Assembly (NCBI GenBank): GCA_963788115.1
Contig: CAWBFD010000002.1
Coordinates: forward strand, 248,001 to 312,000
Length of the DNA stretch: 64,000 bases
Direction of reading: 5' to 3'
From: CAWBFD01 sp963788115
Lineage (GTDB): Bacteria; Actinomycetota; Thermoleophilia; Solirubrobacterales; 70-9
The notes under the pieces were generated by a model, which searched no databases, was not told the origin of the DNA, and was given only the letters and a program-made list of their open reading frames with translations. Positions 44,579 to 54,890 of this stretch are shown piece after piece. Every line of letters begins with the position of its first letter. Position 1 is the first letter of the stretch. The position numbers were made by a program, and so were the translations under genes.

Positions 44579-44678
44579 CTGTCGGCTTGGCGGAGGAGCG
44601 CACGCAATGGAGGGCTGCGCCGCACGGCGGCGAAATTCAGATGCAATCGACGCCTCGCAGGCGCCGCCGAGTTAGACC

Positions 44679-45296
44679 GTGGACTTTCTGAAAATCCTCC
44701 CGATGGCGTTCGTGATGATCGCCGGCCCGCAGATCCTCAGCGCGATCTTCCTCGCGACGAGCGGCAACTGGCGGGCGAACTCGGCCGCATACGTCTTCGG
44801 TGCCTTGCTCTCGATCACGGCGTTCGTCACCGCCGCGTACCTCCTTGGCAGCGGCGCCTCGGACGGGGGAATCTCGAACGACACGATCTACATCGTGATC
44901 CTCGTGCTCCTGCTCGCCGCCATGGTCCACGTCTACCTGAAGAGAGCGCAGTCGGAGCCTCCCAAGTGGATGGGCAAGCTGGAGACGGCGACCCCGAGGT
45001 TCTCGTTCACCCTCGGCTTCCTGTTGCTTGGGGTCTTCCCGACCGACATCCTGACGTCGGTCGCGGTCGGCACCTACCTCGCGGCGCATGGCGACGCCTG
45101 GGTGGACGCCCTCCCATTCATCGGCCTGACCCTCCTGCTTCTGGCCTTGCCGTCGCTCCTCCTGGTCGTGTTTCGAAAGCGGGCGGAGGCCTTCCTTCCC
45201 AAGGTTCGTGACTGGATGAACACGAACTCGTGGGTCGTCAACGAGATCGTGATCGTGTTCTTCATCGTCATCGTCCTCAGCGACCTCTTGGGTTAA
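44679..45296 (+). CDS. GAP family membrane protein
   Basis: 205 residues, six hydrophobic segments in two sets of three, the LysE-like layout of the GAP (Sap) family known from mycobacterial glycopeptidolipid and sulfolipid export loci. The first helix is LPMAFVMIAGPQILSAIFLA; FSFTLGFLLLGVFPTDILTS is a conserved-looking helix with its Pro-Thr-Asp. A cytosolic loop KRAQSEPPKWMGKLE separates the halves. It might help lipid or glycolipid transfer, but that is known only for a few members. GTG start at 44679; a truncated relative lies at 46627-46827. Confidence 0.8.
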   Translation: MDFLKILPMAFVMIAGPQILSAIFLATSGNWRANSAAYVFGALLSITAFVTAAYLLGSGASDGGISNDTIYIVILVLLLAAMVHVYLKRAQSEPPKWMGKLETATPRFSFTLGFLLLGVFPTDILTSVAVGTYLAAHGDAWVDALPFIGLTLLLLALPSLLLVVFRKRAEAFLPKVRDWMNTNSWVVNEIVIVFFIVIVLSDLLG

Positions 45297-45327
45297 TCGC
45301 GCCGGGCGAGGACGTCCAAGAAGCAAA

Positions 45328-46509
45328 CTACGCGGGGGCCGGCTCGGCCGCCGTGCCCGCCTCTCGATCCTCCTCCTCTTCCTCGGCCCGCGCCCGGGAT
45401 AGATCCGCAGATATCCGAACGGCGGCGGCCGTCAGCGGAGCAGCGAGGATCAAGCCCACCGTGCCGAACAGCGCACCGCCCGCGATCGTGACCACGAGCA
45501 CCGCCAGCGGGTGGATGCCGAGGGCGGCGCCCATGGCGAACGGCTGGACCAGCTGCTGCAGGATTCCGTTGGCCAAGAGCTCGACCACGATCATCCCGAC
45601 CGCCGCGTCCGTCCCCGCGCCTCCCAGGGCGATCAGCACCGCGAACGCTCCGGCCGTCCACGCTCCGATGTACGGGATGTAACCGGCGAGGAAGGTCACC
45701 ACGACGAGGGTCCCGGCGAGCGGTACGCCGAGCAGCAACGCGCCGAGGCCCACCACGACCCCGTTGAAGGCGGCGACGATGGTGACGCCGAGGAAATAGC
45801 CCCGCAGGGATTCGAGGATCCGCTGGTTGATCGTGTGAGCGACCGGGACGGGGACGCCCCAGTGGCGCTCGCCCCAGGCCCGGATGGTTGGCCCGTCCTT
45901 GAGCAGGAAGAAGAGGCTGAGAGCTGTGAGGCCGAGGAAGAAGGCGAGCGAGGAGAGCGCCCCGATGCCGGTCCCGATGCCCGTCAGCAGAGCGCTCACG
46001 GCCGCGCTGGTCGAGGAACTCGCCTCGTTCTTCGCGTCGGTCGCCGTGCCTTCGTCGACGCCGAGGTCCTTGGCCCAGCCCTCGATCGTGTTCTTGGCGT
46101 CGGAGAGATGGCCGGCGAGGTCGTCGGTCTGGCCGGTGATGCCCGCTACGACGATGAAGACCACGAACGCCCCGAGCGCGACGATCGCAAGCAGCAACAG
46201 GCCGGCGCCCAGTCCTCGCGGCACGCCGTGGCGGCGCAGCCACCCAACCAGGGGCGAGGCGACCGAGGCGACCACCGCGGCGGCGATCAGCGGGAGGACG
46301 ATCGTGGAGGTGAGGGCGAGGAGCCACACCGATCCGACCAGGAACAGGGTCACGCCGACCAGCAGCCACGCCGTCAACCCGATGTCGCGAAGCCAGGACG
46401 GCGCCGCGAAGACGCCCGTCAGCTGGTCGGCGTCGATCTCGACGTACTCGGTCTCGGCGGGACGTTGTTCCCCCTCGTCCCCATGTCGCCGCAGCCGGCC
46501 CCGGATCAT
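45328..46509 (-). CDS. AI-2E family transporter
   Basis: 393 residues. Eight hydrophobic segments in the AI-2E/PerM pattern, with the conserved late region FLAGYIPYIGAWTAGAFAVL and the central LFFLLKDGPTIRAWGERHWG. The first 40 residues and the last 25 are polar. Members export AI-2, act as Na+/H+ antiporters, or are uncharacterised; the substrate is not evident. Start at 46509. It converges on the GAP gene with a 31-bp gap. Confidence 0.9.
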   Translation of the reverse strand: MIRGRLRRHGDEGEQRPAETEYVEIDADQLTGVFAAPSWLRDIGLTAWLLVGVTLFLVGSVWLLALTSTIVLPLIAAAVVASVASPLVGWLRRHGVPRGLGAGLLLLAIVALGAFVVFIVVAGITGQTDDLAGHLSDAKNTIEGWAKDLGVDEGTATDAKNEASSSTSAAVSALLTGIGTGIGALSSLAFFLGLTALSLFFLLKDGPTIRAWGERHWGVPVPVAHTINQRILESLRGYFLGVTIVAAFNGVVVGLGALLLGVPLAGTLVVVTFLAGYIPYIGAWTAGAFAVLIALGGAGTDAAVGMIVVELLANGILQQLVQPFAMGAALGIHPLAVLVVTIAGGALFGTVGLILAAPLTAAAVRISADLSRARAEEEEEDREAGTAAEPAPA

Positions 46510-46626
46510 GGCTCCGTCTCAGCTCTCATCTCAGTTGCGCGCCGTAGGTGGCTGGCGCTAACCAAACCACATCCCCCGGCGGGATCGAGCCTCGGGAGTG
46601 GTGGGCCTTGCGGAGGGCACCATCGA

Positions 46627-46827
46627 GTCCTGATCTACAACGCGGTCTGGTTCAGCGCCTCCGGCGTGTCATTGCTCGCCTTTGAGCTGCGGCCCGCCGC
46701 GGCGCGCGCTGCCGTGGCGCGCGCGAGCGCATGGGCCCGGGAGCATGAGCGCGCGATCCTCCTGCCCCTGTTCGCAGGCGTCGGCACTTACTTCGTGGTC
46801 AAGGGAGCGGTGAGCTTGATCGGCTGA
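46627..46827 (+). pseudogene. Remnant C-terminus of a GAP/LysE-like gene
   Basis: A plus-strand frame reads VLIYNAVWFSASGVSLLAFE, a polar Arg/Ala stretch, then ILLPLFAGVGTYFVVKGAVS and a stop at 46827. This is the pattern of the last two helices of a GAP-type protein, but no start or N-terminal half exists upstream, where the AI-2E gene starts on the other strand at 46509. Its last 40 bp overlap the end of the convergent phosphodiesterase gene. It looks like a gene cut off at its 5' side. Confidence 0.5.
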
Positions 46828-48828
46828 TCCGGCGCATCCCCGCTCTGGAGCCTTTGTCGCCAGCCCGAGAGGAGCTCGTACACAGCGGCGGCGCCAACGA
46901 TCGCCCCGTTCGGGAGCGGCAGACGCTCCGGGTAGAGGATGAAGGGACGTGTCTGCGGGCCTCCGAGCCCGCCGTGGAAGGAGATCAGCTCCTCGAACGC
47001 GCACGCCTCGTCGAGCTCGGGGTCATAGAAGCTGCCGACCATGATGTCCGCCACGTGCGGGAAGCCGTCCGTGCGCAGCAGATGATCCGGAGCGCCTGGC
47101 GAGAAGGCGGCCAGCGGATCCTCGCCATCGATCCGACCCTCCTCGAGGTAGTGGGCGCCTCGCGCGCCGAGCGCAACCGCGCCGTGCTCGGCGGAATGAA
47201 CGAGCAGCCAACCGACGTGCGGGTGCTCCCGCAGGGCACCGATCAAGTCCGGGTGGCGCTCGTTCATTTCCTCGAGCGTCAGCCGGCGCCTCTCCTCCAT
47301 CAGATAGACCAGCCCGAGGTTGCCCGAGCCGAGCACGACGACCTGGCGGTCCGAGACGTCGTTCTTCGCACGCTTGCGCTCCTCCCTGCCGGTGGCCTCG
47401 CTGACGGCGTGCCCGACCATCGCGCTCTGCTCGTCGCCGCCGGCGAACTCGGCCACCTGTCCGCGGCTGAGCGACCGCTCGACAAGGTCGTCGAGGCCGT
47501 ATCCGTTGCGTTGCTTGAACGTGGCGCCCTGCGTCTGGCCGTGGTCGGAGAGCACCACGATCTCGTAAGGGCCGCGCGGCGTAGCGCCGGGCCCGCTCGA
47601 TCCGGCCGAACTGCTGGTCGAGCTTTCGCAGCGCCTCCATCGTGTCGGCCCGCTGGAGGCCCGAGTGGTGAGCGACCTCGTCGTAGCTCGCGAAGGTCGC
47701 GTAGACCGCCGGCCGCCCCCGCATCATGTCGCTGAGCACCCCGAACACGACGAGGTCGCGGACGATCACGCACATGACGCCGCGAAGGAGCGGGTAGATG
47801 CCGCCGCGATGGCCCCGGGGGCGCACGTCTCGACGCGCAGCGCGAATCGCGGCCGTCCACTCCAACACGACCTCCCAGCCGAACAGCACCAGCGCCCGGG
47901 TGACGTTGAAGCCGTTGGCGAGGAAGGCGCGGTAGCCGGGGTTGGCGCGCTTCTCGCCCTCCATCCGGCTCACCGTGAGGATCGCCTCGTCGGCCTCGCC
48001 TGAGAGAAGGTTGCCCCGACTTGCGCCGCCGTCCGCGAGCAGGCCGCGGCCGCTCGCGTGGCGCCGCTCGATCTCGGCGCAGTCGGCCGGCGCCGAGCAG
48101 GCGATCAGCTTCCCGGTCTCCTTCTCCACCCATCGAAACGCCGGGATGTCCTCGTTGGAGCCGAGCAGAATCCCGGCCTGGCTCGCGCCCGTCTGCGAGG
48201 AGAGATCCGTCTCCCACTCGGCCAGGTGGTAGCCGTCCTGAGCGATCCATCGCGCCATGTTCGGCGCGCTCCCGTCGCGCATCGCGCTGCGAAGGATCGG
48301 GAGCCCCAGGCCGTCGATCTCGAGGAAGATGATCCCCGGCACGTCGGTGGCGTGACCTCCCCCCTGGCGGCGCGCCACCCGCTGGACGACGCGCAGCGTG
48401 TACTCGTCGTCGTCGTTGGTGCCCGTGATCACCTGGAGGAGGATCGTGACCGCGGCCATCACCAGCGAAGCCAGGAGCGCGTCGCCGAAGGAAGCGATGC
48501 CCAAAACCTCCGGGAACAGCTCGTCGGTCAGCATCAGCGCCCCGGCATCGGCAAGAAGAACCAGCAGAAAACCAAGGACGAGGGTGAACGGGAGCCGCAG
48601 CGCGGCAATCAGCGGCGGGAGCACAGCGTTGATGACGGCGATCGCAGCGGCTGCCAGGAACGCGCCGCCCGGGCTGTCGATGCTGACACCGGGGACGAGA
48701 CCGGCGGCGGCATAGACGGACGCCGCCGACACCCCCCAGGTCACGACTAGTCGGAGAGGCCGCAGGCGCGGTTTCGCCGGCTGCCAGGCGATCGCCTCGC
48801 CGTGGGCAGGCTTCGTCACGCCATCCAT
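46788..48828 (-). CDS. Membrane-anchored alkaline phosphatase/phosphodiesterase superfamily protein (apparent +1 frameshift)
   Basis: About 679 residues after removing one base near 47578, where ERARRY continues as PRGPYEIVVLSDHGQTQG. Residues 1-135 are a four-helix module like mycobacterial-type phage-holin family 4 proteins. The rest is a type I phosphodiesterase/nucleotide pyrophosphatase fold: VPGIIFLEIDGLGLPILRSA (first metal Asp), SSQTGASQAGILLGS in the nucleophile region, ATFASYDEVAHHSGLQ and VVLSDHGQTQG (metal ligands). It would hydrolyse a phosphoester at the membrane. ATG 48828. The MFS gene ends 28 bp upstream. Confidence 0.85.
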
Positions 48829-48856
48829 AGTGGTGTTTGCCCGGGGATGGGGCAGC

Positions 48857-50497
48857 CTATCCCTCGTCACCGCCTGGTCGGCCGATCGGGACGGGCGCCC
48901 CTGGCGCGTCCTCGACCGCGAAGGACTCGAGCAGCCGCTGCTCCTCCCGCTTGCGTGGAAAGCAGAAGAAGACGAGCGCCGCGCCGATTACGATCGCGAC
49001 GATCCCGGCGACGTAGGCCCACTCGTCGCCCTGCAGGAACGACGACCTCGCCCCGGCGATGATCTCGCTCGCGTGCTTCGGATACTGGGCCGCGGTGTCG
49101 GCGGCGCTCGAGAACGACTTCGTCAACTCGCTCTCGACCTTGTCGTTGATCTGGGCGCCGTTCGGCGCGGCCGCGATCGCCGCGCCGGCCGCCGCGGCAT
49201 ATCCGGCGGTGAGCACCGCCCCGAGGATCGACTGCATGATCGCCCCCCCGAGGTCGCGCTGGAGGTCGGCGGTCCCGGACGCCATCCCCGCCCGGGCGAC
49301 GGGCACCGAGCCGGTCAACGAGTGCGAGGCCGGCGTCCCGGCGAAGCCGACCCCGATCCCGATCAGGGCGTAGCCGAGACCCACCTTCCAGTAGGAGATG
49401 TCCTCCTTCCAGAGCAGGAGCATGACCAGGAAGCCGAGCAGGCAGAAGAGGTAGCCGACGAGCAGGGTGAAGCGGGCCCCTCGCCGGTCGACGAGCACCG
49501 CCGAGCGGGGCGCGACGAGAACCATGAACGCGGCCGCAGGCAGGATTGCAAGGCCGGCGTCGAGGGTGGAGTAGTCGAGCACGTTCTGGAGGAACTGCTG
49601 GCCGATGAACATCGCCCCCATCAGCGTCCCGAAGACGATGATCCCCGCGCAGGCCGCGACCCAGAAGGTCCGGCGTGCCGCGATCTCGAGGTCGTAGAGC
49701 GGCGCCCGCGCCCGCCGCTGCCTGATCACGAACGCGATCCCGGCGGCGACCGCGATTGCCCCCAGCCCCAGGGCAACCCCGCCCTCGTTGGGGACCGGTG
49801 CGAAGTTGATCGCCAGCACCAGCGCGGCCACGAGCAGCACCGAGAGCATGCCGCCGAGGTTGTCGACCGGATCGGTGGCTTCGTTGACATGGGCGGGGAC
49901 GAACCGCAGCGCCATCAACAGCGCGACGGCGGCGAGCGGCAGGGTGATGACGAACACCGACTCCCAGTCGAACTCGGTCAGCAGCGCCCCCGAGAGCAGG
50001 GGACCGAGGGCCGCGATCGCCCCGCCGAGTCCCGACCAGAGCGCGATCGACCGCGTCCGCGCGGGCCCGGACCAGAGCGCCGTGATCAATGCCAGCGTGG
50101 TCGGGTACGCCATCCCGGCGGCGAGCCCGCCGAGCACCCGGGCGGCGAACAGGACCCCGATCGACGGCGCCAGGGCGGCGAGCAGCGAGGCCGGGATCGA
50201 GAGCGCCATTCCGCCGACGAGCATGCGCTTGCGCCCGTAGCGGTCGCCGAGCGCACCGAGGTAGAGCACCGAAGCGGCGAGGCCGAGCGAGTAGCCGACG
50301 GCAACCAGGTTGAGCCCGGTCTGGCTCGCGTCGAATGCTCTTCCGATGGAGGGCAGGGCGACGTTGGCCACAGCCAGGTTCAGGTTCGCGACCCCGGCGA
50401 CGACGATCAGCGTGGCGAGCACGATCCCCTGGCGATCGGGCGCAGTTGAGCGATCCCCCGCGGCCGGCTCGCTACGAGTCTCCTCCGCGCTGACCAT
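48857..50497 (-). CDS. MFS transporter, 14-TM multidrug type
   Basis: 546 residues with about 14 hydrophobic segments. Motif A is YLGALGDRYGRKRMLVGG, D1-like NLNLAVANVALPSIGRAFDA, and motif C-like SGLGGAIAALGPLLSGALL. A long soluble loop (about residues 440-500, PNGAQINDKVESELTKSFSS) precedes the last helix. Exports drugs or metabolites with protons. ATG 50497 is 10 bp after the aldose epimerase stop, so they are one transcript; the longer frame to 50551 would overlap that gene. Confidence 0.92.
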   Translation of the reverse strand: MVSAEETRSEPAAGDRSTAPDRQGIVLATLIVVAGVANLNLAVANVALPSIGRAFDASQTGLNLVAVGYSLGLAASVLYLGALGDRYGRKRMLVGGMALSIPASLLAALAPSIGVLFAARVLGGLAAGMAYPTTLALITALWSGPARTRSIALWSGLGGAIAALGPLLSGALLTEFDWESVFVITLPLAAVALLMALRFVPAHVNEATDPVDNLGGMLSVLLVAALVLAINFAPVPNEGGVALGLGAIAVAAGIAFVIRQRRARAPLYDLEIAARRTFWVAACAGIIVFGTLMGAMFIGQQFLQNVLDYSTLDAGLAILPAAAFMVLVAPRSAVLVDRRGARFTLLVGYLFCLLGFLVMLLLWKEDISYWKVGLGYALIGIGVGFAGTPASHSLTGSVPVARAGMASGTADLQRDLGGAIMQSILGAVLTAGYAAAAGAAIAAAPNGAQINDKVESELTKSFSSAADTAAQYPKHASEIIAGARSSFLQGDEWAYVAGIVAIVIGAALVFFCFPRKREEQRLLESFAVEDAPGAPVPIGRPGGDEG

Positions 50498-50507
50498 GCC
50501 CTCGCGC

Positions 50508-51458
50508 TCAGCCGTCGGGCTCTGCGAGCTTGATCGAAAAGCTCGCCTCATACCTGCGGCCCGGCTCGAGCAGCGGCAGGTCGGCGCCGCTGACGAGTGC
50601 GTTCGTGGGCGCGGTCATCGCCTCGTAGGCGATCACGTCGTCATCGCTGGGAGCGTAGACCTGCGCGAAGCGGTATCCGCGGCCGAGCCGCACCTCGATC
50701 CGCCGCCCACCGCCGGCGAGCACGAACGGGGCCCCCGCCTCGGGGGCGCAATAGGCATCGTCGAAGGTCCTCGACCCCAGCCGGCCGCCCTCGACCTCGA
50801 CCGGCGTGCGCTCGCCGGTGGGGAGCATGCGGCGGTCGAGCACCAGCCGCTCTCGGACCGGGAACTCGATCTCCCAGTCGGCTCGGTCGCAGTCGGGCAG
50901 ACGCAGGTACGTGTGATAGCCGAACGAGATCGGTACCGGCCCGTCGTCTGGAGCGAGGATCGTCGTCTCGACCGTGAGCTCGGCGGTCCGCAGCGAGGCC
51001 ATGAGCAGCACCTGGTGCGGGAACGGGAACGCGCCCAGGAGCTCGTCGTCGCCTGCGAAGTCGAACCGGGCGAGCAGCACGCCCCCCGCGTCGGTGCCGA
51101 CGTGGTCCTCCACCGACCAGCCGTCGGCTGCGGAGAGCAGGCCGTGGATCGCGAGGCCGTTGGAGTCGAGCGCCGGCGGCGGCGAGTCCGACTCGAGGTC
51201 GAGCTCGCGTCCCGCGACCTTGAAGCGCTTATCGGCGACGCGGTTGGCCCACGGGTGCAGGAGCGGAATCCCCATCGTCGAGTGCTCGGCGATGTAGGTC
51301 GCCAGGCCGCCGCGCTGGCCGAGAAGCTCCTGGTCACGATGGCGCAGCGAGCAGCCGACCATGCCGGCGCCGGGAACGAACGCCGCCTCGACACCCCCGA
51401 GCGCCTCCGAGGAGAGCGTCAGCGCCTCGAGGCCGTCGATGGATCGCACGCCGATCAA
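50508..51458 (-). CDS. Aldose 1-epimerase family protein
   Basis: 316 residues of galactose-mutarotase fold. Typical parts are SLRHRDQELLG, STMGIPLLHPWANRVADKRF, IHGLLSAADGW (His), SFGYHTYLRLPDCDRADWEI (His) and the late acidic region YAPSDDDVIAYEAMTAPTNA. It interconverts alpha and beta anomers of glucose or related sugars. The TTG at 51458 overlaps the DUF389 stop (TTGA); a GTG at 51449 is also possible. It would feed beta-glucose to the sugar-oxidising enzymes encoded at 56-61 kb, though the link is inferred. Confidence 0.88.
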   Translation of the reverse strand: MIGVRSIDGLEALTLSSEALGGVEAAFVPGAGMVGCSLRHRDQELLGQRGGLATYIAEHSTMGIPLLHPWANRVADKRFKVAGRELDLESDSPPPALDSNGLAIHGLLSAADGWSVEDHVGTDAGGVLLARFDFAGDDELLGAFPFPHQVLLMASLRTAELTVETTILAPDDGPVPISFGYHTYLRLPDCDRADWEIEFPVRERLVLDRRMLPTGERTPVEVEGGRLGSRTFDDAYCAPEAGAPFVLAGGGRRIEVRLGRGYRFAQVYAPSDDDVIAYEAMTAPTNALVSGADLPLLEPGRRYEASFSIKLAEPDG

Positions 51459-52375
51459 GGCTGAGATCCTCCAGCGTCGCGGGTCGCCCGAGCGGGGCGG
51501 CCGCGTGCCGTGAGCCAGCGTTGAACGATGAGCGTTGCCGTCCCGGCCATCAGCAGCACCGCCACGTTGACCGCCAGGACGGCCAGCGCCGCCGGCGCCT
51601 TGTCCGCCTCGCCCACGCCCATGGCGACGCCGAGATACGCGGCGGCCGGAATCGTCGTGATGGAGATTGCCACGCCGACGGCCGAGCTCGCCCGGGTCTC
51701 GAGCGCGAGCATGCCCGCGACCCCCGCCGCGAACGCCACGCCGACGGTTGCATCGTTCACGTTCGTCAGCCCGGAGAGGGCGGACTCGCCCACGTCGAAC
51801 CCGGAGGGAAGGAGATCGAAGAAGTCAAGAACGGCACCAAGCACAACCGCCGTCGCGGCGGTCGCTGCAAGGCCGACGACGAGAGTTGCGAATGCACGCC
51901 GGGCGAGGCCGAGGTGGCGACTCGCCAAGCCGATACAGGTCGCATTGATTGGCAGCGTGTCGGGACTCACCGCCATTGCGCCGACGATCAGGATCTCGTT
52001 CGCCTCGATCACGCCAAAGGCGGCGATCACCCCCGCCGCGATCATGAAGATGAGATAGCGCGCGACCGGTCGGGCGTACTGGCTTGCCTGCCCGAGCACG
52101 TCGGCCCAGATCAGGCTCACATTCTCGCGGCCGAGCGCCAACCCCCCGATCTCGTCTACACGAGCAAGCGCGACGCTCTCGTGTGGCAGGCCATGGCTCC
52201 GGAGAAACTCGAGCACTGCGTCGGCGGACCCTGGATACACCTCGGCGGTGAGGAGCGCGTGCCCCGGACGCACTCCCTCGACCACCACCACATGGCGCGC
52301 CGTGTCGCCGTCCTCGAGCCCCTGTCCGACATGGGCCAACGCTGCAGAATGCCCGTAGACCCTCAGGTGGAGCAC
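51455..52375 (-). CDS. DUF389 (TIGR00341-type) membrane protein
   Basis: About 306 residues. An N-terminal soluble domain of 120 residues (VLHLRVYGHSAALAHVGQGL) is followed by six hydrophobic helices, with EANEILIVGAMAVSPDTLPI and LPSGFDVGESALSGLTNV typical of DUF389. The function is unknown; members may transport or sense. A GTG at 52375 is chosen, 7 bp after the cydB stop; the longer frame to 52507 has a Cys-rich lead that is antisense-like. It lies in one transcript after cydAB. Confidence 0.82.
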   Translation of the reverse strand: MLHLRVYGHSAALAHVGQGLEDGDTARHVVVVEGVRPGHALLTAEVYPGSADAVLEFLRSHGLPHESVALARVDEIGGLALGRENVSLIWADVLGQASQYARPVARYLIFMIAAGVIAAFGVIEANEILIVGAMAVSPDTLPINATCIGLASRHLGLARRAFATLVVGLAATAATAVVLGAVLDFFDLLPSGFDVGESALSGLTNVNDATVGVAFAAGVAGMLALETRASSAVGVAISITTIPAAAYLGVAMGVGEADKAPAALAVLAVNVAVLLMAGTATLIVQRWLTARGRPARATRDAGGSQP

Positions 52376-52382
52376 TTCGCCA

Positions 52383-53420
52383 TCAGCCCTGGGACCTCCC
52401 AGTCGGTTGCGGGGCAGGGGTTTCCTCGAGCACGGTTCGCTGGCTGAGCGTGTACAGCAGCCCCAGTGAAGGCAGCACGAGGAGCACCGCGACGCCAAAC
52501 ACGACAAGCACCACGGTGAGGGTCTCGCTTGCGCTCGCGCCCTCCTCGATCGTCAGGGTCTCGGGGAGGAGGTACGGGTACTGTGCCACGCCCCAACCCC
52601 AGATCACGGACACCACAGCGCCGACGGCGAGTGGCCGTGCGCCTAGCCGGACGCCGCGCCAGAGGAGTCCCAGTGCGGCCAGCCCGCAGAGCGCCGAGAG
52701 GATCACCAGCGGCAGCCCCTCGCTCGTGAGGCCGTCATAGATGAAGCGAGCGTCGGCTCGGTAGACGAAGATGCCCGCGAGGGCGATCGCACCCGCCACC
52801 CCGGCGGCGCCGAGCGCACGGGCCGCGAAGTAGCGCTCCAGGTCGGGGGTGCCCGCGCGCCGGGCGTCGCTGATCAAAAACACCGCCGACAGGTAGACCC
52901 CGGTGGCCACGAACAGCGCTCCGGTGAGCAGGGAGACCCCATTCAGCCAGCTCGTGACCGCGTCTCCCTCGGCGTTGCCGACGGGCACTCGACCGGACGC
53001 GACGGCGCCGACCACGGTGCCCATGAAGAACGGCGTTAGAACCGAGGAGAGCGCGAATACCCGCTCGGCCAGGCGGCGGCCCCGAAGCCGGCGCGCGAGC
53101 CTGTGAAACGCGAACCCCGAGCCGCGCAGCACGATCCCGAGCGCCGCCAGGCTGAGCGGGATGAATAGCGTCGACATGATCGACGAGAACGCGACCGAGA
53201 ACGCCGTCCACAGGACCACCAGCACGAAGATCAGCCAGACGTGATTCGCCTCCCACACCGGGCCGATCGCCCAGTCGACGAGGTCTCGGACCCGCTTGCC
53301 GCGCTCGCCGCCGCCCGCAACCAGCGCCCAGAAGCCGGCGCCGAAGTCGGCGCCGGCGAAGACCGCGTACAGGGTCACGCCGACCCATAGAACGCCCGCG
53401 ACGGCGTCCGCGCTGCTCAT
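52383..53420 (-). CDS. cydB: Cytochrome bd ubiquinol oxidase subunit II
   Basis: 345 residues with eight or nine hydrophobic helices. The start resembles CydB proteins: LWVGVTLYAVFAGADFGAGF, then WAIGPVWEANHVWLIFVLVV (the W-E-x-N-H-V-W motif is diagnostic). It pairs with CydA to reduce O2 to water from quinol with high affinity. The ATG at 53420 overlaps the cydA stop (ATGA). No cydX or cydDC is seen next to it; DUF389 follows. Confidence 0.95.
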   Translation of the reverse strand: MSSADAVAGVLWVGVTLYAVFAGADFGAGFWALVAGGGERGKRVRDLVDWAIGPVWEANHVWLIFVLVVLWTAFSVAFSSIMSTLFIPLSLAALGIVLRGSGFAFHRLARRLRGRRLAERVFALSSVLTPFFMGTVVGAVASGRVPVGNAEGDAVTSWLNGVSLLTGALFVATGVYLSAVFLISDARRAGTPDLERYFAARALGAAGVAGAIALAGIFVYRADARFIYDGLTSEGLPLVILSALCGLAALGLLWRGVRLGARPLAVGAVVSVIWGWGVAQYPYLLPETLTIEEGASASETLTVVLVVFGVAVLLVLPSLGLLYTLSQRTVLEETPAPQPTGRSQG

Positions 53421-54848
53421 CCCGACCCTCCGGAGGGCGGCGTCGCGGCGCCTGAGGGCACCGGCTCGCGGGGCCCGTAGGGCACCTCGGCCTCCGCGAC
53501 CTCAGCCGCGCGCCAGCGGTGCGCCATCGTGCGCAAGATGAGCACGGTCGCGATCCCGAGCACCGCGTAGACGGCGAGCACGATGGAGAAGCTGACCCAG
53601 ATGCCGCTGGCTCCGGTGACCGCTTCGCTCGTTCGCATGACCTCGTAGACGACCCACGGCTGGCGGCCGACCTCCGTCACGATCCAACCGCACTCGAGCG
53701 CCACGATCGCGGCCACCCCGGACACGGCTGTGGCCCGCAGGAACCACTTCGACGACGGAATCTCCCGCCTGCGCCACCAGGCCCAGCCGAGCCATGCCCC
53801 CAACGCGATCAGCAGGGTGCAGATACCCACCATCGCGTCGAACGCCCAGTGGAGCAACGTGTTTGCCGGCGGACGGTCGCGGGGAGGCACCGTGTCCAAG
53901 CCGGTGACCTTGGTGTCGGTGCTGAAGCCGACCAGCCAGGAGTCGAGGCCGGGAATCCCGATACCGCCCTTGACCCCGTCCTAGGTGCAGACTGCCGCCG
54001 AGATACTCGGTGACGTCCCTGTGGGTCGTCTGCACGCACTCCATCGCCGCGAACTTGACCGGCTGGTCCTCGGCGATCGCCCTGGCGGCGGTGTCGCCGA
54101 CCAGGAACTGGATCGGGGTCGCGATCGCCGCCACTGTCAACGGGATCAGCAGGCCGAGACGGTGGTGGCGGTCGCGCCGACCACGCAGCATCCCAACCGC
54201 GTAGACGGAGGCGACCAGGAAGCCGGTGACCAGATAGGCGGCGATGATCATGTGGGGGACCTCGTATGGGACCGCGGGGTTGAAGGCCACCTTCAGCGGG
54301 TCGACGTCGGTCACGTTCCCGTTGCCGTCGAGGGTGAAGCCCTGCGGCTGGTTCATCCAGGCGTTGACGGCGACCACCGAGAAAGCGCCGCCGATCCCGG
54401 AGATCACGATCGGGACTCCCGTCCAGAAGTGCGCCCACCCCGACAGGCGCTTCCAGCCGAAGATGTAAATCGCGATGAAGATCGCCTCGATGAAGAAGAA
54501 GATCCCCTCGATCGCGAACAGCACCCCGAAGACCTCGCCGAAGCGACGGGTGAACTCGGGCCAGAGAAGGCCGAACTCGAACGAGAGCACGGTGCCCGTG
54601 ACCGCGCCGACCGCGAACGTCACCGCCGCGACCTTCGACCAGCGCTGCGCGAGCTCGAGCGCGACGGGATCGTTGCGGCGCAGCCCGATGTAGTTGGCGA
54701 TCAGCATGATCGCGGGAAAGCCGACGCCCAGTGAGGCCAGGATGATGTGGAACCCGAGCGTGAACGCCATCTGGCTGCGCGCGGGCAGCAGCTCGGAGGA
54801 GGCGGCGAGGGTGGTCAGGACCGTGTCTGGCGAGATGCCGGCTCCCAC
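53417..54848 (-). CDS. cydA: Cytochrome bd ubiquinol oxidase subunit I (apparent +1 frameshift near 53978)
   Basis: About 476 residues after removing one base near 53978, where YLGGSLHLGG continues as VKGGIGIPGLDSW. Haem-ligand regions are in place: RSQMAFTLGFHIILASLGVG (His), and KFAAMECVQTTH (Met region). The Q loop is short, as in the CIO-type group. Nine helices. GTG start at 54848 with GAGGAGG seven bases upstream. Together with CydB it forms a quinol oxidase that does not pump protons; next to NDH-2-like and sugar-oxidising genes it may be their electron outlet. Confidence 0.93.
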
Positions 54849-54890
54849 GTTTCGGCCTCCTCAGCCCACCGACGCCTTAGGCGCCCACCG

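Noticed and set aside
48830..50449. 539-codon plus-strand frame opposite the MFS transporter
   Set aside because: Low-complexity Arg/Asp/Glu/Gly composition, no domain, and entirely covered by a well-supported MFS gene.
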